DNA of 16,509 bases from Ruminococcaceae bacterium UBA6857 (GTDB lineage Bacteria; Bacillota; Clostridia; Oscillospirales; Acutalibacteraceae). Positions 1-6,096 of this stretch are shown in pieces. The number at the start of each line of letters is the position of its first letter. The stretch's first letter is position 1. The translations under genes and the position numbers were made by a program. A model generated the notes under the pieces. That model did not search any database. It worked only from the letters and a program-made list of their open reading frames with translations, and was not told the origin of the DNA. Where the stretch lies: assembly GCA_002451715.1 (NCBI GenBank), contig DKDD01000202.1, forward strand, positions 4,042-20,550. Reading direction: 5' to 3'.

Positions 1-187
1 TGTAATAAAGCATACAGTGGCAATACCCTTCAAAGTTCGGATCGCTCACCTTTTCGCGGAAATCCTTACACATGCATTTTGTGTCTTCGTTTTGCTCACG
101 CATACATGGGCAGTAACCGCCGGTGCGTTTGAGTCCTTCTTTAACGGTTTTGACAACATCGGCGTTTTCGTTGAGTCTGATTTTCAT
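1..187 (-). CDS. Ferredoxin:thioredoxin reductase catalytic subunit-like protein (partial, C-terminus outside window)
   Basis: The visible 62 residues carry three Cys-x-Cys pairs: CPC at 26-28, CMC at 38-40 and CHC at 56-58, in the order typical of the ferredoxin:thioredoxin reductase catalytic chain, which uses a 4Fe-4S cluster next to a redox disulfide to pass ferredoxin electrons to thioredoxin. The text around them (GGYCPC, TKCMCKDFR, GYCHCMLYY) fits the short bacterial form. The spacing (9 and 15 residues between pairs) differs from the 16 and 8 I recall for the cyanobacterial/plant enzyme. The start is the ATG at 187, with a GGAGGG ribosome binding site inside the end of the thioredoxin gene, 2 bases after the thioredoxin stop, so the two are probably translationally coupled. 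The thioredoxin next door is its likely substrate. No variable (alpha) subunit is seen. The 3' end lies beyond the window. Confidence 0.82.
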   Translation of the reverse strand, partial: MKIRLNENADVVKTVKEGLKRTGGYCPCMREQNEDTKCMCKDFREKVSDPNFEGYCHCMLYY

Positions 188-189
188 TG

Positions 190-498
190 TCAACCCTCCA
201 AAAGAGCAAGAATTTCTTCCTTTTCGTGATAGCCGGTTGTTGAATTGATTATCTTTCCGTCTTTCATCGCAACAAGCATCGGAATAAATCTGACTTCAAA
301 CTTTTCGGCAAGTTCCGGTTCATCGTCAACATTAACTTTGCAAACCGTGATTTCATCATGTTCTTCGGCAATTTCTTCAATGATTGGGGAAACCATCATA
401 CATGGTCCACACCATGTTGCCCAAAAATCAATAAGAACCGGGTGCTCGCTTTTATTTACCACTTCGTCAAAATTATCTTTAGTAAGTGTAATTTCCAT
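190..498 (-). CDS. trxA: Thioredoxin
   Basis: A 102-residue single-domain thioredoxin, the usual length. The active site WCGPC is at residues 29-33, after the beta strand VLIDFWAT, and the cis-proline is Pro73 in RFIPM (Met replaces the usual Thr after it). Asp24 corresponds to the buried acid. It would reduce protein disulfides in the cytoplasm; there is no signal peptide. The ATG at 498 has a GAGGT ribosome binding site and follows the metH stop by 18 bases. The gene sits between metH and a ferredoxin:thioredoxin reductase catalytic subunit, so it is probably reduced by ferredoxin through that enzyme rather than by NADPH (inference). The gene symbol is generic, since a genome may hold several thioredoxins. 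Confidence 0.93.
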   Translation of the reverse strand: MEITLTKDNFDEVVNKSEHPVLIDFWATWCGPCMMVSPIIEEIAEEHDEITVCKVNVDDEPELAEKFEVRFIPMLVAMKDGKIINSTTGYHEKEEILALLEG

Positions 499-516
499 AA
501 TGATACCTCATTTCAT

Positions 517-2121
517 TTATTTTTGCATGGATTCGGCAAATCTTACCGTTTCCATTGCGTCTTTTGAATATTTATCTGCACCGATTTTTTCGGCGTATTC
601 TTTTGTCAAAACTGCGCCGCCGACAACCGTTTTACATTCCGGCAATGATTCGTTCAATGCTTTGATTGTTTCTTCCATTGCAGGAACGGTTGTTGTCATC
701 AATGCGCTGAGGCCGACAATTTTTGCATTGCTTTTTCTTGCGGCTTCAACGATTTTTTCTTTTGGAACATCCTTTCCAAGGTCGATAACGTCATAACCGT
801 AGTTTTCCAAAAGAAGCTTCACAATATTCTTCCCAATATCGTGAACATCGCCTTTAACCGTTGCAATAACAATCGGGAAAGTGTCTTTTTTACCGTTATT
901 TTCAGACACAGAGACAGAAGCTTTGATTTTTTCAAAAGCACCTTTCGCCGCTTCCGCGCTCATAAGAAGTTGAGGAAGATACAGCTTTTTTTCTTCAAAC
1001 TTTTTGCCAACGGTGTCAAGCGCCGGAACAACAACGGTTTGTACAATTTCAAGTCCGTCTTTTTTTGAAAGAAGCTTTTCGCAAAACTCGCCGGCGTTTT
1101 CCTTGAGCCCTTTTTCAATCGCCTCTTTCAAAAGTTCCGATGTATCTTTTTCGGATTGCGCATTTACGGCAACACTTTGCGCATTTTCATTATCCGCGCA
1201 GAAGTTAATATATTCCTTAAAACCGTCATCAAGACCGGAAAGTGCGCAATAAGTTTTGTACGCTCGTTTCATGTCTTCGCTTACGGGATTGAGAATAGCG
1301 GCAGAAAGTCCGTTTTCAAGCGCAAGCAAAAAGAACGAAGCGTTAAGAACACCTCTGTTTGGAAGTCCGAACGAAACATTCGAAACACCAAGGCTTGTGT
1401 GGCATCCAAAACTGTTGCGGATGTCGCGAAGCGAATCAATTGTAACGCGCGCCGCAAGCGGAGAAGCACTCACCGTCATTGCGAGAGTGTCAAAAACGAT
1501 ATCTTTTTTATCTATGCCGTACCGTTCGGCAACGTGAAGAATCTTTTCGGCAATTTTAACGCGTTCTTCGGCGGTTTCCGGAATTCCGTTTTCGTCAAGA
1601 GTCAACGCCGTGACAACCCCACCGTATTTTTTAACAAGCGGAAAAACGGCTTTCATGCTTTCCTCTTTTCCGTTGACGGAGTTGATCATTGCTTTTCCGT
1701 TATAAAGCCGCAAAGCTTTCTCCATAGCTATTATATCAGACGTGTCAATCTGCAACGGAAGATCAAGCACACTTTGAAGTTCGAAAACCGATGTTTCAAG
1801 CATTTTCGGCTCGTCAATACCCGGCATGCCGACGTTAACGTCAAGAATATCGGCACCGTGTTCCTGCTGTGAAAGACCTTCGCGAAGAATATAACCGATA
1901 TCGTTTTCGGAAAGAGCTTGCTTAAATCGCTTTTTTCCGGTGGGATTAATCCGTTCACCTATGACAATGGGCTTTTTGCCGAAATATACGGCATGTGTGT
2001 ATGATGAAACAACGGTAAGATTCTTTTTCGTCGGCGCTTTATATTCAATATCTTTCACTGTTTTTGAAAGCAGACGAATATATTCGTCGTTCGTTCCGCA
2101 ACAGCCGCCGAGAACGGTCAC
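517..2121 (-). CDS. metH: Cobalamin-dependent methionine synthase, C-terminal part (downstream of an in-frame stop)
   Basis: These 534 residues hold the rest of MetH: the Cys-Cys zinc ligands (GGCCGT at 5-10), the methyl-THF-binding domain starting near GERINPTG (55-62), a helical cap, and the cobalamin-binding domain with DVHDIG (425-430, axial His427), GLSALMTTT and VVGGAVLT. The protein ends right after the B12 domain; the SAM-binding reactivation domain of long MetH is absent and is encoded separately upstream. The GTG at 2121 is only the first possible start after the TAA at 2140-2142; no ribosome binding site precedes it. The frame is continuous with the upstream part (FLAKSGV lies between), so this is most likely the rear of one 800-residue protein. 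As a separate polypeptide it would lack nearly all of the homocysteine domain. Confidence 0.9.
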   Translation of the reverse strand: MTVLGGCCGTNDEYIRLLSKTVKDIEYKAPTKKNLTVVSSYTHAVYFGKKPIVIGERINPTGKKRFKQALSENDIGYILREGLSQQEHGADILDVNVGMPGIDEPKMLETSVFELQSVLDLPLQIDTSDIIAMEKALRLYNGKAMINSVNGKEESMKAVFPLVKKYGGVVTALTLDENGIPETAEERVKIAEKILHVAERYGIDKKDIVFDTLAMTVSASPLAARVTIDSLRDIRNSFGCHTSLGVSNVSFGLPNRGVLNASFFLLALENGLSAAILNPVSEDMKRAYKTYCALSGLDDGFKEYINFCADNENAQSVAVNAQSEKDTSELLKEAIEKGLKENAGEFCEKLLSKKDGLEIVQTVVVPALDTVGKKFEEKKLYLPQLLMSAEAAKGAFEKIKASVSVSENNGKKDTFPIVIATVKGDVHDIGKNIVKLLLENYGYDVIDLGKDVPKEKIVEAARKSNAKIVGLSALMTTTVPAMEETIKALNESLPECKTVVGGAVLTKEYAEKIGADKYSKDAMETVRFAESMQK

Positions 2122-2139
2122 ACCGCTTTTTGCAAGAAA

Positions 2140-2142
2140 TTA
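2140..2142 (-). other. In-frame TAA stop inside metH
   Basis: On the minus strand the codons read GAA GAA TTT TGC AAA GAT ATG TAA, followed in the same frame by TTT CTT GCA AAA AGC GGT GTG ACC, which encodes the conserved approach to GGCCGT. Codons such as GAA, AAA, CAA or TAT are one base away. Other genes in the window end in TAA (the metH C-terminal part, guaB, lipase, rpsP), so TAA is a true stop in this organism. TAA is neither the Sec nor the Pyl codon. Confidence 0.9.
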
Positions 2143-2922
2143 CATATCTTTGCAAAATTCTTCTGCGTTAACGTCGAAAATGGTTTTTCCGTCAATACTT
2201 TTCGGCATACCGGCGTTCGGCTTCATAATAACAGGCACCGACGCACATTCAAGAATTTTCTGCGCAACCGGAATAAGTTGTTTTGGACCGAGCGAACAAT
2301 TTGCACCGATTGCGTCTGCACCCATGCCTTCAAGAAGAGCCACCATCGCTTCGGGAGAAGCACCGGTAATAAGCTTTCCGTCTTCACCGTAAGCATTGGT
2401 AACAAACACTGGAAGACTGCTGTTCTCTTTTGCCGCAAGGAGCGCGGCTTTCGTTTCATAGCTGTCGTTCATTGTTTCAATAACAATAAGATCGGCACCG
2501 TATTTTACACCGAGTTTTACCGTTTCGGCAAATACAGACACGGCTTTTTCAAAGTCAAGATCGCCAAACGGTTTAAGGAGTTTTCCGAGCGGGCCGATAT
2601 CAAGAGCAACAAATTTTTCCTGTAGTCCTATTGACTTTTCGGCGGCAACTCTTGCATTATCAATTGCGGCCTTAATAATTTGTTCCAACTCATCATGAGA
2701 AAAGTTAAAGCTGTTTGCGCCGAAAGTGTTCGCACAAACAACGTTACTGCCGGCATCAAAATATTTTTTATGAACACTTTGAACAACATCCGGATGGCTT
2801 AAATTCCAGCTTTCGGTGTGCTCACCGGGTTTCAGACCTTCTTTTTGAAGAAAAGTTCCGAATCCGCCGTCAAGAATGATAATTTGCTTTTTAAGAAGTT
2901 CAAGTATGTTCAAAGTATTCAC
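2140..2922 (-). CDS. metH: Cobalamin-dependent methionine synthase, N-terminal homocysteine-binding part, ended by a premature TAA
   Basis: These 260 residues are the homocysteine S-methyltransferase barrel of MetH: LDGGFGTFLQ (17-26), CANTFGANS (63-71) and GANCSLGP (206-213) with the first zinc ligand Cys209. Translation stops at TAA after CKDM, 13 codons before the Cys-Cys zinc pair, so this part alone could not bind zinc properly. Counting the stop as one residue puts the ligands at 209, 274 and 275, the same 65-residue spacing I recall for Thermotoga maritima MetH (207, 272, 273). This argues for one base substitution and not an indel. The start is uncertain: the GTG at 2922 has no good ribosome binding site, whereas the TTG at 2913 has AGGTG about 6 bases ahead. 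The gene begins 7 bases after the reactivation-protein stop. Confidence 0.9.
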   Translation of the reverse strand: MNTLNILELLKKQIIILDGGFGTFLQKEGLKPGEHTESWNLSHPDVVQSVHKKYFDAGSNVVCANTFGANSFNFSHDELEQIIKAAIDNARVAAEKSIGLQEKFVALDIGPLGKLLKPFGDLDFEKAVSVFAETVKLGVKYGADLIVIETMNDSYETKAALLAAKENSSLPVFVTNAYGEDGKLITGASPEAMVALLEGMGADAIGANCSLGPKQLIPVAQKILECASVPVIMKPNAGMPKSIDGKTIFDVNAEEFCKDM

Positions 2923-2929
2923 CTGCTTT

Positions 2930-3529
2930 TTACTTATATATTCCGATAATCGCCGTAACAGATTTTGACGGCGACATCATAAGATTTTCACCGAGACTGA
3001 TTCCCAAAAGGTTTGTGCAATTGAGTGCCGGTATTATATCTTTTTGAAGTTCAAGCGAAAAATCTCCGTAACCCGGACTGAATCGCGGCTTCAAAAGAAT
3101 GCCTTTCTCGGCGTATTCATTTTTAAGTTCTTCGTTAAAAAAATCGCAAAGGCTTTCCACTCTTTCACTGCCGATTGCCTGAAGACACACTGCTTTTGCC
3201 GGTGAAAGAAGTTCTTCTTTTTTAATCAGTCTGTCAACTCCGTGTCCTACGGTTGCGGCAAAAAGAACAATTTTGTTGCAGTCTTTGAGATTTACCGCAA
3301 GATTTTTGCTTTTGGTTTTTGCAAAACCGAGGTCAAGATCATCACCGTTTTTAATAACAGAAAATTCACGGAAGCAAACTTTATATGTCAAGAACGGTTT
3401 GCTTTCTTCAAGACAGGTTTCAAAAAGTTTTTCAAGCGTTTCGTCCGGTTCTTTAACTCGCATATATCTGAAAGCTTCGCGTCTGTTTAACGGTATTTCC
3501 GTATAGTTTTTGAAAATTATCTCATTCAT
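2930..3529 (-). CDS. Stand-alone methionine synthase reactivation-domain protein
   Basis: A 199-residue protein matching the vitamin B12-dependent methionine synthase activation domain, which in long MetH binds S-adenosylmethionine and supports reductive methylation of inactive cob(II)alamin. Visible family motifs are ATVGHGVDR (92-100), RFSPGYGDFSLELQ (149-162) and ENLMMSPSKSVTAIIG (181-196). As I recall, Thermotoga maritima has the same split between a short MetH (TM0268) and a separate activation-domain protein (TM0269). The start is the ATG at 3529, which overlaps the metF stop by 8 bases (ATGAATGA), implying translational coupling; the longer frame from a TTG at 3577 runs further into metF and lacks family-like sequence. 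It lies directly ahead of metH, its presumed partner. Confidence 0.85.
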   Translation of the reverse strand: MNEIIFKNYTEIPLNRREAFRYMRVKEPDETLEKLFETCLEESKPFLTYKVCFREFSVIKNGDDLDLGFAKTKSKNLAVNLKDCNKIVLFAATVGHGVDRLIKKEELLSPAKAVCLQAIGSERVESLCDFFNEELKNEYAEKGILLKPRFSPGYGDFSLELQKDIIPALNCTNLLGISLGENLMMSPSKSVTAIIGIYK

Positions 3530-4409
3530 AGTCTTTACCGAGAATTGAAGAAAGATTTGAATATATTTTTTCGGCAACGTCCGGTTTATTCATTGAATAA
3601 ACATGAACGTTGCTGACCCCGTTTGCAAAAAGGTCAATAATCTGATCGGTTGCATAAGCGATTCCGGCCTGCTTCATTGCTTCTTCGTCACAACCGAAAC
3701 GGTCGACAAGACTTTTGAATCTTTGCGGAACATGACAGCCTGAAAGATTAATTGCACGTTCAACCTGATTGGCTTTTGTAATCGGCATAATTCCTGCAAA
3801 AACCGGGACATGAATTCCTTTTGACTGGATTTGGTAAAGATAGCTGTAGAGCAGATTGTTGTCAAAAAACATTTGGGTTGTCAAAAATTCGCAGCCGGCG
3901 TCAACTTTTGCTTTAAGAAAGCTGATATCTTCCTTGCTGTTTCTGCTTTCCGGGTGAACTTCGGGATAGCATGCCGCACCGACGCAAAAGTTTTCGTCGG
4001 CTTCTTTGATTTCGCGGATAAGTTCGGTCGCGTGGTTATACGCCCACAGACTTCTGTCGCAGTCAAACATATCTTTCGGAATATCGCCGCGAAGTGCAAG
4101 AATGTTCTGCACACCGCTTTCTTTGATTCTTTCGATTTGCTCATGCACAACCTCTTTGGTTGAAGAAACACAGGTTAAATGCTCAACGGTTTCAACGCCG
4201 TATTTTTCTTTAATGCCTTTTGCAAGTTCAAGCGTATATTTGCTTGTTCCGCCGCCTGCTCCGTAAGTTACACTCATATAGGCAGGCTTGATTGCCGCAA
4301 TTTTTTTGACTGCGCGTTCAACGGATTCAAACGAGCTTTCTTTTTTCGGAGGAAATACCTCAAAAGAAAGCGACGGCTTTTTATCTTTTAAAATACTGAT
4401 AACTTTCAT
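3522..4409 (-). CDS. metF: 5,10-methylenetetrahydrofolate reductase
   Basis: A 295-residue protein, the usual bacterial MetF length. It reduces 5,10-methylene-THF to 5-methyl-THF, the methyl donor used by MetH. Seen motifs are LSFEVFPPKK (14-23, with the family's catalytic Glu at 17), the VTYGAGGGTS loop (about 48-57), ALRGDIP, and a C-terminal TTQMFFDN segment, all in the expected order of the FAD-binding barrel. There is no C-terminal extension. Many anaerobes draw electrons from ferredoxin or NADH through a partner protein; no MetV/RnfC2-type partner is visible in this operon. The ATG start has GGTGAG upstream and follows the guaB stop by 17 bases; the 3' end overlaps the reactivation-protein start. 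Confidence 0.95.
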   Translation of the reverse strand: MKVISILKDKKPSLSFEVFPPKKESSFESVERAVKKIAAIKPAYMSVTYGAGGGTSKYTLELAKGIKEKYGVETVEHLTCVSSTKEVVHEQIERIKESGVQNILALRGDIPKDMFDCDRSLWAYNHATELIREIKEADENFCVGAACYPEVHPESRNSKEDISFLKAKVDAGCEFLTTQMFFDNNLLYSYLYQIQSKGIHVPVFAGIMPITKANQVERAINLSGCHVPQRFKSLVDRFGCDEEAMKQAGIAYATDQIIDLFANGVSNVHVYSMNKPDVAEKIYSNLSSILGKDYE

Positions 4410-4426
4410 AGTCTCACCGGGAATAA

Positions 4427-5932
4427 TTATTTTATAACGCCTGTTTTGTCTTTTTGAACAACATCGTGTGCGCCGCCTTCAACAATACTTGTTGCTGAAA
4501 CAAGTGTAATTTTTGCCTTTTGCTGAAGTTCGGGAATTGAAAGCGCACCGCAGTTGCACATTGTTGATTTTACTTTTGAAAGCGAAAGAGCAACGTTGTC
4601 TTTGAGGCTTCCTGCATAGGGAACATAGGAATCAACGCCTTCTTCAAACGAAAGCTTTTTGTCACCACCGAGGTCGTAACGCTGCCAGTTTCTTGCTCTT
4701 GCCGAACCTTCACCCCAATATTCTTTCATGTAAGTTCCGCCGATGCTGATTTTATTTGTCGGACTTTCGTCGAAACGCGCGAAATATCTTCCGAGCATTA
4801 CAAAATCCGCACCCATAGCAAGCGCAAGAGTAATATGATGGTCGTAAACAATTCCGCCGTCCGAGCAAACAGGAACATAAACACCGGTTTCTGCAAAGTA
4901 TTCGTCTCTTGCTTTGCAAACATCAATAAGCGCAGTTGCCTGTCCTCTTCCGATGCCTTTTGTTTCGCGGGTGATGCAAATTGAACCGCCGCCGATTCCG
5001 ACTTTAACGAAGTCGGCTCCGCAATCGGCAAGAAAACGAAAACCGTCCGCATCAACAACATTTCCTGCACCGACTTTGACTTTTTCTCCGTAATGCTCTC
5101 TTATCCATGCGATAGTGAGCTTTTGCCATTCAGAAAATCCTTCGGAAGAGTCGATGCAAAGAACGTCTGCGCCGGCTTCTATAAGTGCCGGAACTCTTTC
5201 GGCATAGTCGCGAGTATTGATACCTGCACCGACAACATAACGCTTTTCACCGTCAAGAAGTTCGTTCGGATTCTGCTTATGCGAATCATAGTCTTTTCTG
5301 AAAACAAAGTAACAAAGACGCTGATTTTCGTCAATAATTGGGAGGGAATTAAGCTTGTTGTCCCAGATGATGTCGTTCGCTTCTTTAAGGCTTGTACCCT
5401 CTTTTGCAACAACAAGTTTTTCAAACGGAGTCATAAAGGCACTTACAGGTGTATCAAGTTCCATTCTGCTGACTCTGTAATCGCGGCTTGTGACAATTCC
5501 GAGAAGTTTTCCTTTTTCGGTTCCGTCTTCGGTAACGGCAACGGTTGAGTGACCGGTCTTTTCTTTAAGAAGAATAATATCGTTGAGTGTTGCATTCGGC
5601 GAAACGTTTGAATCGCTTGTTACAAAGCCGGCTTTGTGGTTCTTTGCTTTTGAGACCATTGCAGCTTCATCTTCAATGCTTTGAGAACCGTAAATAAACG
5701 AAACGCCGCCCTCTTTTGCAAGGGCGACCGCAAGCCTGTCGCCCGAAACGGACTGCATAATGGCGGAAACCATAGGAATATTCATAGTTATTGACGGTTC
5801 TTCACCTTTTTTGAATTTTACAAGCGGAGTTTTAAGGCTGACGTTTGCGGGTATGCATTTGTCAGACGAATAGCCCGGAATAAGAAGATATTCATTAAAA
5901 GTATGAGACGGTTCATTAATAAAAATAGCCAT
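4427..5932 (-). CDS. guaB: Inosine-5'-monophosphate dehydrogenase (Tritrichomonas foetus-like type)
   Basis: A 501-residue enzyme converting IMP to XMP with NAD+, the committed step of GMP synthesis. The catalytic loop GIGGGSICITRE places the active cysteine at residue 319; the IMP/NAD-contacting DSSEG starts at Asp261; the phosphate-site GRYFARF has Arg382; and the flap has Arg418-Tyr419 in ARNWQRYDLGG. A pair of CBS domains is inserted at about residues 95-230. From memory, these positions and much of the text (for example EPxHTFNEYLLIPG near the N-terminus) coincide with the IMP dehydrogenase of the protist Tritrichomonas foetus, rather than the common flap of most bacterial GuaB. The ATG has a GGGGGA ribosome binding site. 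It is the first gene of the operon that continues into metF and metH. Confidence 0.96.
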   Translation of the reverse strand: MAIFINEPSHTFNEYLLIPGYSSDKCIPANVSLKTPLVKFKKGEEPSITMNIPMVSAIMQSVSGDRLAVALAKEGGVSFIYGSQSIEDEAAMVSKAKNHKAGFVTSDSNVSPNATLNDIILLKEKTGHSTVAVTEDGTEKGKLLGIVTSRDYRVSRMELDTPVSAFMTPFEKLVVAKEGTSLKEANDIIWDNKLNSLPIIDENQRLCYFVFRKDYDSHKQNPNELLDGEKRYVVGAGINTRDYAERVPALIEAGADVLCIDSSEGFSEWQKLTIAWIREHYGEKVKVGAGNVVDADGFRFLADCGADFVKVGIGGGSICITRETKGIGRGQATALIDVCKARDEYFAETGVYVPVCSDGGIVYDHHITLALAMGADFVMLGRYFARFDESPTNKISIGGTYMKEYWGEGSARARNWQRYDLGGDKKLSFEEGVDSYVPYAGSLKDNVALSLSKVKSTMCNCGALSIPELQQKAKITLVSATSIVEGGAHDVVQKDKTGVIK

Positions 5933-5969
5933 AACGTTCCCCCTATAAATAGTTAAAAATTTGCAAAAT

Positions 5970-6017
5970 CGCCGAGCTTAGCTGTTTGAAACAAGTCCAA
6001 ACAGCAAAAGCGCGGCG
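5970..6017 (-). promoter_or_regulatory. Structured leader hairpin of the guaB operon
   Basis: In the roughly 90-base guaB leader, a perfect 8-bp stem GCTGTTTG/CAAACAGC (5981-6005, 9-base loop) is extended by a GC pair with flanking T-A pairs and a lower CGCCG/CGGCG stem (5970-5974 with 6013-6017), giving a 48-base imperfect hairpin. On the transcript it is followed by AUUUUGCAAAUUUUU, a weak and interrupted U-run. It could be an attenuator, a protein-binding leader or a stabilising 5' structure. It does not match the purine riboswitch core or any other class I know. Confidence 0.5.
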
Positions 6018-6030
6018 TTTAATTTAAAAG

Positions 6031-6059
6031 ATTTTACCACATCGGTGTGATTATGTCAA
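6031..6059 (-). promoter_or_regulatory. Promoter of the guaB-met operon
   Basis: The minus strand has TTGACA (6054-6059), a 17-base spacer and TAAAAT (6031-6036), with TGG directly before the -10 (extended -10). The expected start of transcription is near 6024, about 90 bases ahead of the guaB ATG. It lies just downstream of the flavoprotein gene stop, where no intrinsic terminator is visible, so some read-through into guaB is possible. Confidence 0.85.
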
Positions 6060-6096
6060 CAAAAGCCGCGAATAATTTTTATCGGTTTTGAAGTGC

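Noticed and set aside
1156..1872. Long plus-strand open frame (238 codons) opposite metH
   Set aside because: It is an antisense shadow of a conserved gene, has no ribosome binding site, and its composition (rich in Phe, Asn, Arg, Lys) resembles no protein family I know.
2119..2121. The GTG at 2121 as a true start of an independent gene
   Set aside because: There is no ribosome binding site ahead, and the residues before it continue the conserved MetH sequence.
2122..2142. Reading the metH break as a frameshift or as Sec/Pyl recoding
   Set aside because: Both halves are in the same frame with conserved spacing, so no indel is needed; the codon is TAA, not TGA or TAG, and TAA ends other genes here.
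3530..3577. Upstream TTG start (3577) for the reactivation protein
   Set aside because: It would extend the overlap with metF from 8 to 56 bases and adds residues with no family likeness; the ATG at 3529 gives a normal coupled overlap.
5933..6030. guaB leader as a purine or SAM riboswitch
   Set aside because: The conserved cores of these classes are absent; only a hairpin is visible.
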